DNA of 64,000 nucleotides from Panagrolaimus kolymaensis (lineage: Eukaryota; Nematoda; Chromadorea; Rhabditida; Panagrolaimidae): assembly GCA_028622995.1 (NCBI GenBank), contig JAJQJQ010000011.1, positions 5,084,001 through 5,148,000 on the forward strand, written 5' to 3'. Shown here piece after piece: positions 53,946 through 64,000 of this stretch (position 1 is its first letter; the number at the start of each line of letters is the position of its first letter). The notes under the pieces were generated by a model. It did no database searches and had not been told where the DNA came from. It worked only from the letters and a program-made list of their open reading frames with translations. Both the position numbers and the translations under genes were made by a program.

Positions 53946-55995
53946 ATGTGGAGGCGTCGCAAAAACCTTCAAATTGATGAAAAAGAGGTAATAATAATAT
54001 GTCATGAATCTAAACTCAATCATGATTTTATTTTTTAGATAAAAGCAAGAACAGTGAAACCAAAAGCTGATGATGTACATCGTTTGAATGTTGCCTCATT
54101 GGAAAAGATCTCATATGCAAATGAAATATATGGTTGGGCTGCATTACTTACAGCTTTTTTAGCTATTCAAGCTGTTGTTTCAATGGGAAATTATTCAGGT
54201 TTGTTGTTTAAATGAATCCTTTATATCAATGAAATTATTTTCTAGGATATGGAAATGCTCCTAAATATGGCGACTTTGAAGCTCAAAGACATTGGATGGA
54301 AATTACTGTTCATTTACCCATCAAACAATGGTATGTATTCTCATTATGTTCAACAAATGATATTGGAAATATTTTAGGTACGTCAACTCAACCGACAATG
54401 ATTTAAGTTATTGGGGTTTGGATTATCCTCCATTGACTGCTTATCATAGTTATATTATTGGGAAAATGTAAGCGCTTTATTTCTCTTGCGTTATTCAAAA
54501 GATTATTATAGTTCTGATGCTATTAATCCTTCATGGGTTGCATTGCATGATTCTCGTGGAATTGAAAGTCGAAGCCATCTTGCTTTTATGCGTACTACTG
54601 TAATCGTTACTATGATGCTTCTTTATGCTCCTGCTATTGTTCTCATGTTTAATTCAATTTTACCAAAAGATACAGCATTGTACGACAAGTTTGTAGTTGG
54701 AACAGCAGCTCTTCTTTATCCTGGATTAATCTACATTGATAACGCACATTTCCAGTAAGTTTCAAATGTTTATTTTTTGATTTTTTTTATTAAAAGTTAA
54801 TTTTAGGTACAACCATATCGCTTTGGGATTCTTTGTTTGGAGTGTCTGGTGCTTGCATAAGCGAAAATATCTTTGGGGAAGTTTTCTCTTCATATTGGCC
54901 TTAAACTTTAAACAAATGGAGCTGTATCATTCATTGCCAATATTTGTATTTTTACTTTCAAGATCTTTCAATTCTTCACCCTCTATAACTACTAGAATCT
55001 CAAAGACGTAAGGATTAACATTGCCTTTTTATAATTTTTATGTTCTTGTGTATTTAGGCTATGGAATATCTGCAAGCTTGGTATCTTGGTTGTTCTTGTA
55101 TTTATCGTTCTCTGGCTTCCATTCTTCCAAAATGTTCAACTCTTTCAACAAGTTTTACGAAGAATCTTCCCATTTGAACGTGGGATTTTTGAAGATAAAG
55201 TTGCAAACTTTTGGTGCTCTTTGAATGTGATTTACAAACTTAAAACTCATTTACCTACTGAAGTTTTGATTCAACTTAGCTCATTCATGGTTCTTGGAAG
55301 TGCTTTACCATCTTTATTCATCCTTTTCAAAAAGGCTAATGACAAAAACTTTCGTTTGTCTTTAACAATTACTGCACTTTCATTTTTTATGTTCTCTTAC
55401 CATGTTCATGAAAAGACTATTTTGATGGTTGCAATGTGAGTTTTTAAAAACATTTTTTTGTTTATCTTTATTCATTTTTTAGCCCTGCACTCTTTCTTTT
55501 ACCAGATCATTTTGATGCTGTAACTATCTTCCTTGATGCTTCATCAATTAGGTAAGATATTTTCTCGTTTTGAATGACTGCTTACTCTTAATTTTTAGCA
55601 TGTTTGGTTTATGCATCAAAGATGAGATTCCTGAAATCCTCGCTGTCTTCGTGGTCTATCACCTTGCTATGAGAATGTTAAATCGCGTAAGCTCATCTGT
55701 AAGTCATTTATTTAATTCGATAATCTTAATTGAATTTTCCTTTTTTTAGAAAGTGCAAATAATGAAATCAATCCAAATCGTTATATCTCTTGCCATTTGC
55801 GGATTACAAGTATTTGGTGTACCACCTCAAAAATATCCATATCTTTTTGAACTTCTTAATGCTGTGTTCTCTTTTGGAATTTTTGGTCTTTTTTGGGCTT
55901 ATTTGAATTATATCATGATCACCAATTACTTTAATGTCAATCAAATTAAAAGTGCTCAACCAAAACCTAGTCAAAAGAAGAAGAAAGTACAGTAG
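53946..55995 (+). CDS. algn-6: ALG6, dolichyl-P-Glc:Man9GlcNAc2-PP-dolichol alpha-1,3-glucosyltransferase
   Basis: ER multi-pass enzyme adding the first glucose to the lipid-linked N-glycan precursor. Ten exons (53946-53987, 54039-54198, 54246-54330, 54378-54467, 54512-54754, 54807-55007, 55058-55435, 55483-55551, 55599-55698, 55750-55995) give 537 aa; human ALG6 is 507. Family motifs: the luminal [16 protein letters not shown] with the catalytic Asp-Glu-type acidic pair, [48 protein letters not shown] and [10 protein letters not shown]. These separate ALG6 from ALG8 (inference). The C-terminus is lysine-rich (KPSQKKKK), which could serve ER retrieval. The chosen ATG ([10 protein letters not shown]) gives a short basic cytoplasmic N-terminus. 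Confidence 0.94.
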
Positions 55996-56202
55996 TCTTT
56001 CATTAATTGTTCACTTGTGTTATTTATTATTAACTGTATTCATGCGGGTTTAATTAATTTATAGTAATTATTGTTTAAATAAATATTTTGTTCTTTGAAT
56101 TTATTGTTACTCTTGCGATTTTATAAGGTTGTTTCCACTACTTTGGTTAATTGAAGAATACGTTGTAATCATCATGTTTGTATTTGTATGTAGGATAAAA
56201 AA

Positions 56203-56847
56203 ATGTCATCGGAAGTGAAGCATAAACTCAATGATGTTGCAAGTTGCTCAAAAATTCTCATTTCGTTTTCATCTGTAACAAATGAATTTACAACTGCTTT
56301 GGTTCGTGGAAAATTTATGGAAAAGCTTGGAACTCCTATCAAACATGGAAAATATAAACTTACATTAGAAGAAAGTGCTTATTTGGTTTCAATTCGTCAA
56401 GGTTTTTGTTATGCTGATTGTGATCCAATAGAAGCTTATGAACAAGGCATAGAGCCAATGTCAATCCTACGAATGTATCATATTTTAACAAAAAATGATA
56501 TTTCTTTATTACGATTTTCAATTTTTTCTGCTTTTGTCAATGCTGGATATATCGTGAAGTATGCAAAGCATCAAGAGTCTGAAGATGGTGATGAATCAAT
56601 GGAAGAAAGATTGAAACATGATTATAATATTTGGCATTATTCAGCACCCTATTTTCATATCGACTTTCCATTACCACCAAAATTTCGTTTACTAGTTGTG
56701 GATCATCGCTTCAATCATGAGCTGCCACCATTTCCAAAACTAAATGTTTTATCAACTAATGGCAAAGGTGAAGTATTAATCGGAACTGGATGCATTGGAA
56801 TTTATTCATTTTTAACTGTACATGGTCTTCCTATAAATGTTTTATAA
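56203..56847 (+). CDS. SEN54-like tRNA-splicing endonuclease subunit (tentative)
   Basis: Single-exon ORF of 214 aa. The middle resembles the SEN54 N-terminal domain: KLTLEESAYLVSIRQGFCYA, EAYEQGI, then a helical SLLRFSIFSAFVNAGYIVKY, as in the family pattern EEAxYL..YxVYxxLKxxGYxV. No catalytic Tyr/His/Lys triad is evident, as expected for a structural subunit. Being intronless is unusual here. A TTTGTATGTAG acceptor lies 9 bases before the ATG. It begins about 200 bp after the ALG6 stop on the same strand, a possible downstream operon gene. The family call is by pattern only. Confidence 0.5.
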   Translation: MSSEVKHKLNDVASCSKILISFSSVTNEFTTALVRGKFMEKLGTPIKHGKYKLTLEESAYLVSIRQGFCYADCDPIEAYEQGIEPMSILRMYHILTKNDISLLRFSIFSAFVNAGYIVKYAKHQESEDGDESMEERLKHDYNIWHYSAPYFHIDFPLPPKFRLLVVDHRFNHELPPFPKLNVLSTNGKGEVLIGTGCIGIYSFLTVHGLPINVL

Positions 56848-57506
56848 TTGTTTTTTTTTTGTGGATATTTTTGTAATAATAAATACTTGCGATAGATTAT
56901 TGTTGTTACTGATTGTTGCTAATTTTTTGAAAGTTTGTTTATAATAAAAATTATTTATTATTTTTTTCATTCGAGTACTTTTTTACTCGACATTGGTTTT
57001 ATTTTGTGTAAAGAACTTTGTTAAAACAATATAATGAAATATACAATTATAACCCCTTTTTACAGACAGTTTTAAAACATAAGAAGAAATATCACAATTT
57101 TGATCGAAAACTTTAAAACAATTATTACAAAGGTTTTGGAAACTGTAATGAGCAAAAATTTATTTTAAAATGAAAAGGGCAGCCAAGAAGTGATGACGAG
57201 AAATTAGAAAAAGTAATAATAAACGAGAAAGAAAAAACAACTTGAAAGATAAAACAACGATGAAATAATCAAAGACGCGTGGAGGTGAATTTTAATTTGG
57301 AGTTTTTTTGGAAGTAAAAAAACATTACCCGTAATTAAAGGTTGAGAAAAATATTTAAAAAAAAGGATACATACAAAAAAACCTTGAGAAAATAAAAATA
57401 TTGATAATACAAGCACAAGCAAGCATAATGAAAATATTGTAAATGTTTGATTGGTTGGTTGCACGTAAAAAAGGTTAACGACCATAAACCATCGAATATG
57501 CTGCTT
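56848..57506. other. Convergent 3' region
   Basis: About 660 bp between the stop codons of the SEN54-like gene and the EGL-27/RERE-like gene. It holds AATAAA-type sequences near 56876 but nothing else supportable. Confidence 0.45.
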
Positions 57507-60500
57507 CTATGCTGTTCTTGTCATATCACTCATTTTTCGAATGGTATCAAGAATATTTTGGTTTTGTAACAACATATTTTGTTGCTGTTGTTGTTGTTGT
57601 TGAGCAGCTTGATGTTGTTGCATGATTGCCATGAGGTATTGTTGGGCGGCTTCAGGTGAACCATTATTCATCATGGCATGTTGTGAGAGGTTTGCAAGTT
57701 GAGATAAAGCTGCTGCAGCTGAATTTTGAGGTTGCTGAGGTTGTGGTTGTTGTTGTTGGTGTTGGTGGTTTTGCTGATTTTGTTGTTGGTTTTGTTGTTG
57801 GTGATTTTGTTGCTGTTGCTGCTGATGTTGTTGTTGGTGATGGTGCAGAGCTTCAGCTTGAGCCCGTTGAGCATTAACTTGAGCATTATAGCGTTGTTGC
57901 ATTTCAAGTTCAAGACGCTCTGAAAAAAAATGGAAAAAATTAATTTTTGTAAAAAAATATTCTTACACGCAAAGTTTTCATTCTCTTTTTAATTATTAAA
58001 TTTGCATAAAAAAACCTCAAAAAGTCAATAAAAGGCTGGCTCCACCATTTTTTAAATTCCTTTTTAGTCGCTTCGTCAACTACATAGTGGTCGAACGATA
58101 CTTCTTCTCTTCTTCGTGAATTCTCTCCTCCTCATTTCGTCAAAATGGCTAATGAACTTGTTCAACTTCAACCTGGTACTCAAGTAGAACGATGGACTAT
58201 TGATAAGAAATTGGGTGAAGGTGGCTTTGGTGCTGTTTACAAAGTTACTGATGCTACTGGCCAATATGCTTTGAAGGTCGAAGGTGCCAATGAACAAATT
58301 CAAGTTGGTTTTTTTTAAACTTTTTTTACTAATCTTTATATTTTATAGGTCTTGAAAATGGAAGTCTTCGTCTTAACCGAATTGGCTAAAAGAAACAGTC
58401 GTCATTTCTGCAAGATTGAAGATAAGGGTCGTTATGGAAGCTTCAACTATGTTGTTATGACTCTTGTTGGAAAATCTCTTCAAGATTTGCGCAAAGAAGG
58501 ACCTAATCAAAAAATGAGTATGGGAACTGCTATCGGAGCTGGTCTTCAATGTTTGGAATCTCTTGAAGATCTTCATGGTATTGGCTACTTGCATCGTGAC
58601 GTCAAGCCTGGTAACTACACAATTGGTCGTGCTGAACTCAACGAACTGCGCAAAGTCTACATTCTTGACTTCGGTATGTGTCGCAAATTTACCAATGAAC
58701 AAGGTGTCATCCGCAAACCTCGTGCTGCTGCTGGTTTTCGTGGTACCGTTCGTTATGCTCCAATCTCCTGTCATATGCAACGTGAATTATGCCGCAAAGA
58801 TGATGTTGAAGTTTGGGTATATATGTGCGTCGAATTGACAACTGGTAATTTGCCATGGAAGAATGTCCAAGATATGAACGCTGTTGGTGATTACAAGCGC
58901 CGTTGTCGTAGTGAACCCTTCATCAAGGAACTTTTCGGTGGATGCCCTCGTGAATATATGGAAATTCTTCAATACATCGACAACTTGAAATATTATGATG
59001 CTCCAAACTATCAAATGTGCTATCAACTTATGCGCAAAGCTCTCGTCTCAATGGGCGTTCAAGAATTTCCATATGACTGGGAAAAGCCTGCTGGTGGTGG
59101 TATGTTCTAACTTTACCTATGTTGTACTACCTAATTTTGTATTGTATTAATTCATATATTTAAAATAATAAATTTGACTAAAATGTAAAAAAAACTTGTA
59201 ATTTTGGAGAGGATATTTTTTGAGAGGAAAAAGAGGAGCTTTTTAAAGTAAAAGTAAAAAACTTACTTTTTTCATATTCAGCTTGTGCTTGAAGTTGGAG
59301 TTGGGCTTGAATGGCATGTTGATGTTGGGATTGCATGAGGGAAGCCATGAGACCAAGTTGAGGATTTTGTGCAGCTAACATTGGATTCATCATCATTTGA
59401 AGTTGATGAGGATTTACTATTCCCGAATGAGGCGGCATTCCTGGATGTTTTTGATGGACAGCATTCATTTGTTGCTGTTGCTGCTGCTGATGTTGAGCTG
59501 CAGCTTGTTGAGCTTGAGCTTGCTGCTGTTGTTGTCTTTGTTGCTGTTCTTGTTGCTTTTGCTGATTTTGTTGATTTTGTTGCTGTTGCTGTTGTTGAGC
59601 AGCCGCCATTCTTTGTGCTTCGGCTTGTTGTTGTTGCTGCTGTTGATGTTGAAACTGTTGCATTTTTTGATGTTGCTCTATCATGGCCATAAACTGTGCT
59701 TGTTGTTGGTGTTGTTGGTGATGAAGCATAATCCTTGGATCCATATTTGGGTGCATTGGAATCGGTGGAATTGCCCCAACTTGTATTCTTTGCAATGCCG
59801 CATTCATATCCAATCCATTAAAACCATTCATATCCATAGAAATTTTAGGCTGTGGATTTACCATAAATTGAATGGGAGTTGGAGGAGGCCGAGCGCTTGC
59901 AGCTGCGCTTCTTCGTTCGGCTTCTTTTGCTTCTTCGTCAAGTTGTTTTTTTCTTTCATCCGCTTCACGTTTCCTTCGCTCAGCAATTTCTTTTTTCCTA
60001 TTTTGCCATTGAATGTTATTTTCAATTCGATAAACTAAATCCCTTCTCGCACAAGAATTTCCTGATTCTCGATGAACAACGCGTTCCAAAACTACTGGAT
60101 CCAAAAGATTAAATTTAATGTCAAATTCATGACGATGTTCTCTTTGAAATTCATTTTTTTCTAATTTCAGCAATTCCGCACATGGCTGATCCGCATCTTT
60201 TTCGTGGATTCTTTGAAGGTAACAAAGTTGTTCAGAATTTAGAGTTGCATCTTCACCATCTTCAATTTCTTCTTTAACAATAATGGATTGAAGATTTTCT
60301 TTATCATCTTTAAGCTCTTCAGGTTCTTCAACTTCCATTGGCTGAAGTTGAAGTTCAACTTCGGGTTTAAGTTCAGGTGGCTCTTGTTTAATTTTCTTTT
60401 CAACTGGTGGCAAAGCTTCTTCCTCAATAATTTCAGCTTTGGGGCTTGGTGAAGATGAGGTTGATGAACTTGATTGATATTCAACTTTTTTGGCACTTTC

Positions 60501-62306
60501 AGAACTACTACCTTCAGCATCTTTTGGTTCACTACTTTGCCTTGCTTTAATACCATTAGTAGTTGGAGTTGCGGGATTTGTTCGAGGTGAAGATGCATCA
60601 AGCACATCATCGGACATTGCTGAATGTCGATGAATTCTTTTCCTTGATTTTCTTGATTGCTTTTCATCTCCATTTGCAGGAGAATCAAGCATTCGCTCTT
60701 TGGATGTTCTCTTTCGATGTTTTCCATTTGCTCTTGTTCTAACACCCATTTCATCGGTTGGTGAACTTCTTGAAAGGCATAAAGGAACAGTGGCAGGACG
60801 TTCAACGGGTCTCAATGTACCATATTTTTTGTAATGTAATCGACAATCTGTGCACATGAGTTGACGACTTTGTCCTGCGTGATGCCAATCTCTTGATTTT
60901 GTATCATAACAATGATGGCAGGCACGTTCTTCAATTTCTTCTAATTCTGATTCGGATGCAGAAGCATAATCAATAAAATCACATGATTGAGCTCTGGGTG
61001 GAGCACCATTTTTATTTAAAGCTTTCTTTGAAACTAATCGAGTTCGAGGAAATGTTCGTGGGCGAATAGCATCACGAGATTTTTTCCACATATAATAAAA
61101 ATTTACCAAATGTTCCTAAAAATGAGAAAAGGAATTAGCCTTGAAAACATGAATAAGTATTAATTCAAAAACTGGCTAATTTCTATCGTAGTCCAAGGTT
61201 TCGAAAGAAATACATTTTTTTAGAAAATAAAATACTTACTCGCATTTGTAATGGCAAAAATTCTTTCTTTATTTTAGAGAAATTTTTTCCATGTGTTCGA
61301 ATACCTTTCGCGAACTTTTTTGCATCTTCTGGAGTTAAATATAATTCTTCTTTCGCAATTTCAGTATCATTTACTTTCATTAATTCTTTAGCTTTTTCAA
61401 TATTGTACCCGCAATTATGTAATGTTACAATGGCATCATCCATAACTAAATCACCCAATCTTGAATCACGTTCAAGTTGAGTAACTTTAGGATTATTTGA
61501 AAATAAAAAGGTTCGATATGTTCGGCATTGTTTAATATATTCTCTTTCTGTTTCTTCACATATATCACCTGGTCTATATAATAATTGATCACGATCAGGT
61601 TCTTCGCTTACAGCCGTTGTAGGCCAATCGGGCAAATCTGCCTAAAACAAAAAATTTATTTTTAACATTTAATCTCTTTATTTTTTGATGTCTATTTTTT
61701 TCTGCATCGTATCGAAAAAGGAAATGTATTATAAATGCTTATCGGCTTTTTAGAGAATTTGTCTTTTTTGATACCCGGAACGCATATGCAATGAAAAGGA
61801 TGAGATTATCCATTGGATTACTCAATGAGGTAATCCGCTTTTAAACTCATGTCGCAAAAAAAAGTTGAATTGATGTTGTCAAAAAAAGAGACAAAGCAAA
61901 TGACTGCATCGTCGTAGTAAAAAAAGAAGAAATTTTGGCGGGATTCAATCAATAAAAATATAAAATTTAAAGAGAGAGCTTTAGAAAGCTTCTAATGGAA
62001 ATGTGTAATTACTAAATTCTTTGGAGTCATTTTGGGGTTCAAAAAAGTATAAAATTACAAGCTACAATAATTTAAAAAATATCTAATCGTCCCCATTTTA
62101 TTAAATTTTTTGAATTACATCGCAAAATACTTACCTCAAACCTTGGACCCGTCCGTGAAGTTAAATGAAGAGCCGCCAGTCTGTTATTTTCTAAATTATA
62201 ACTTAAACAAGAAAAAAATGTATCTTGATCTGCAACAGTCGCTGGCGATGATGGTAAATCAAATAATTCCGAAATATTTCGATAATTTTTTACTGCACAC
62301 TTTCCT
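57507..62306 (-). CDS. egl-27: EGL-27/RERE (atrophin/MTA-like) transcriptional corepressor, 5' end missing
   Basis: Chromatin corepressor of the MTA/RERE group. Exons seen: 62135-62306 (end of a BAH domain: GKCAVKNYRNISELFDLP, DTFFSCLSYNLENNRLAALH), 61240-61641 (ELM2 and the first part of SANT: DAKKFAKGIRTHGKNFSKIK), 59267-61115 (rest of SANT: HLVNFYYMWKKSRD; GATA-type finger CHHC..CTDC with DWHHAG; acidic and Ser-rich middle; atrophin-like Arg/Glu/Lys helix ending before a Gln-rich tract) and 57507-57919 (second polyQ tract, ending MSDMTRTA). Phases agree. The HCYDTKSRDWHHAGQS pattern matches RERE closely. Upstream BAH exons were not found up to 64000, so the gene probably continues beyond the right edge. 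Its last intron (57920-59266) contains a kinase gene on the other strand. Symbol assigned by domain order. Confidence 0.9.
57556..57855. repeat. CAG/CAA-type polyglutamine tract in last corepressor exon
   Basis: Dense TTGTTG/TTGCTG runs on the + strand encode interrupted polyglutamine on the minus strand, mixed with His and Asn codons. The mix of CAA and CAG and the interruptions suggest a stable tract rather than a pure expandable repeat. Confidence 0.7.
58145..59110 (+). CDS. Tau-tubulin-kinase-like protein kinase (CK1 superfamily), nested
   Basis: Two exons (58145-58303, 58349-59110) give 306 aa, essentially one kinase domain. Motifs: glycine loop LGEGGFGAVYKV, YALKVE (ATP lysine), KMEVFVLTEL (helix C Glu), YLHRDVKPGNYTIG (catalytic loop), YILDFGMCRKF (DFG), GTVRYAPISCHMQRE (substrate-binding loop of CK1/TTBK type) and LPWKNV. 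All catalytic residues are present. This is the nematode-expanded TTBK-like family, many members of which are sperm-enriched in C. elegans (family knowledge; not shown here). Codons are more GC-rich at third positions than in the neighbours, hinting at high expression. The gene lies entirely within the last intron of the minus-strand EGL-27-like gene. Confidence 0.92.
59465..59720. repeat. Polyglutamine-encoding repeat in the main corepressor exon
   Basis: Runs of TTGTTG/TTGCTG/GCTGCT on the + strand encode a long interrupted Gln/Ala tract (HQQQQQQQAEAQRMAAAQ and similar) of the EGL-27-like protein. Interruptions by Ala, Arg, Asn and Lys codons are frequent. Confidence 0.7.
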
Positions 62307-64000
62307 CTGAAAAAAATAATAAATCAATAAAATAATAATGAAAGTTTGAAATTTGAACTTTTTTTCACATAAGTGATAAGTAGCAACAACAAAGTCTGAA
62401 GATCTCAAGAGATTGAATGGATGGGAAAGCGGTTGGAAAAACAAAAAAAGTTAATAAATTTTACGTCAAAAAAACTATTAAAAAAGAGGCTTTGGGATTG
62501 AAGTTGATTTGCTATTTATTTATTTTTTTAATACATTTTGATGGTGACGTGGAAATGACTCTTCTTTAAAAAAATTTAAGCAAGCAACAAAGCAAGGAAA
62601 GAAAAAAAGAAGATGGCTGTGGCTATTTTAAGAGTGGCCATTGGTTGCGGTTGAAGTTGGGGTTGTATGTTTCTGACGCGTCGTCGTTCATTCGTTTATA
62701 CTTTCAACAAGCAAAAGCAAGCCACTTATATCAATTTAAAAAGATAAGAAGGAAGGAAATAAACACGATGACTACAATCTATCTTTAAAATAAAGTAAAA
62801 AAACGTAAAAAAAAAAATGGATTTTAAATTTTTGATCTCAATAAAAAAATGATGGAAAACATATAAAAATGGTAGCAAGCTGAGATAACAAACGATGATG
62901 GTGGTTGCAATTTTGAGGAAGAAAAAAAAGAACAAAGAAGTCAAGTCAAGCCTCGTAATCTAAACAAATAATAAAAATAAAAAAGAAGAGAGAATGTGAT
63001 GATGAAATGAGGCACATTGAAAATGAGAAGAAGAAGAGGGGAAATCATCTGGACTTCTTCTTTCTTTCTCGTGGAAAAAAGCAAGCAATTGAAGAGAAAA
63101 AAGAAAAAGGAAAAAGTGTTGGTTTTCAATTGCAATGAACGTTGTCAAATACTTTTTTTTGCTTGAAAATAGAAATAAAGAGAGATGATAAGTATTTGAA
63201 CAAACAAAAAAAATGAATGAATGATTGAAATGAAGCAGCAAAGTCAAGTATTTAAAAAAAATAAGATGGAGTAAAAAAATGTGTTATAAGAAGTTTTAGG
63301 GTTTAAAAAAGTGTAAGTAAGAGTAAATGATTCAAAGGAAGTTGAGTAAATAGAAATTTTTTTGCAAACATAGTTTTTATAGCAAATAAAAAAATACGCA
63401 AAAAATATGTACTTTAGAAAATAATAGGATCTCTTCAATACAAAAAGCTACTTTCAGTGTGTAAAGACCAAATCAGTGCAACATGACGCAATGATCTAAA
63501 CAAAAAAAAATCTTAGAAAAACTAAAAGGATTAAAATATTTTTTTTCGTCAAAAAAAATTGACACTTGTGTTTGTGCATAAAAATGACGAATGACCTTTC
63601 ATTTTATGTATTATTTTTTTTCTATTTTTCTTCTTCTTGAATGACCATATCTCAAATGGCACTTATTCGATGTGAAGACTCTCACTGTTTTCCTTTGAAG
63701 ATCATATTTCCTTTTTCCTTCTCTTTCACCGCAGCAGCAGCAGAGGACAGAGAGGATAGCTAATCTAGTTTTTTCTTGCTGCATTTTTTACATCAATAAT
63801 TACAACATCGCGGAAAAATGTCAAAAAAACAGGAGGAAAAAATCCCAGACATTGAAGAAAAAAAACAGGAAAACAAGACTTTTTTTAAAAGGAAAAATTA
63901 AAAAGCTGTCAAACTTTGACAGTTCAAAAATAAGCTTAAACTTTAAGTTATATAAAAAAAATCATATAAAAGCTTGATCCTAATAACCTCAAGATGTATT
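62307..64000. other. Right-end region, probably an intron of the EGL-27/RERE-like gene
   Basis: About 1.7 kb without a supportable exon on either strand. It is purine/pyrimidine-skewed, with many A-rich and TTCTTCTT-type tracts; reported ORFs are low-complexity Phe/Leu/Ser strings. Because the BAH domain upstream is incomplete, this is most likely a large intron, but that needs sequence past the edge. Confidence 0.45.

Noticed and set aside
62726..63247. Overlapping Phe/Ser-rich minus-strand ORFs near the right end
   Set aside because: Encoded by TTCTTC-type low-complexity tracts; none continues the missing BAH domain.

Overview
The window is nuclear DNA from a nematode. It is AT-rich and has dense, mostly short introns. 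The proteins match worm orthologues closely in length and domain order. Several start codons sit a few bases behind a splice acceptor with no preceding exon visible, as expected of spliced-leader trans-splicing. Most introns end in TTTTTAG rather than the TTTTCAG usual in Caenorhabditis, so this is probably not a close Caenorhabditis relative; a clade IV free-living or related worm is a guess. Exon edges given below are hand-derived from splice signals and checked for reading-phase consistency.

Layout, left to right. 1-3420 (-): 5' part of a calsyntenin (casy-1-like), running off the left edge. 3421-10595: about 7 kb with no supportable gene. 10596-14897 (-): a 632-aa plant-RHM-like fusion for rhamnose-type nucleotide-sugar synthesis (rml-2-like), with a separate membrane-protein gene nested in one intron on the other strand (12681-13566). 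15635-16124 (+): candidate 54-aa spliced membrane microprotein. 16418-18006 (+): tetraspanin. 18026-21836 (-): complete smc-5. 22331-29975 (+): a 2068-aa protein with eight U1-type zinc fingers and RS/Pro-rich tracts. 30159-30872 (-): decayed membrane-protein gene. 31305-31376 (-): tRNA-Glu(TTC). 31679-35250 (-): TXNDC11-like ER thioredoxin-fold protein. 35617-49205 (-): complete TRRAP (trr-1-like), 26 exons and 4080 aa. 49599-50468 (+): rer-1, divergent from trr-1.

50660-53500 is a repeat island. It holds a 191-bp foldback element with a 4-bp target duplication, a 619-bp element with perfect 150-bp terminal inverted repeats, a tRNA-like pol III promoter element, a GC-rich hairpin and debris of a coding sequence. 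53946-55995 (+): ALG6 glucosyltransferase. 56203-56847 (+): intronless SEN54-like ORF. 57507-62306 (-): most of an EGL-27/RERE-type corepressor (partial BAH, ELM2, SANT, GATA finger, polyQ tail), continuing rightwards towards or past the window edge, with a tau-tubulin-kinase-like gene nested in its last intron (58145-59110, +). 62307-64000: no gene seen.

The genes do not form one pathway. They are housekeeping functions (genome stability, chromatin, ER and Golgi trafficking, glycosylation) and neuronal or cell-surface functions. No clearly new multi-gene system is visible. The least explained items are the nested 241-aa gene, the spliced microprotein, the decayed membrane gene and the two foldback elements.
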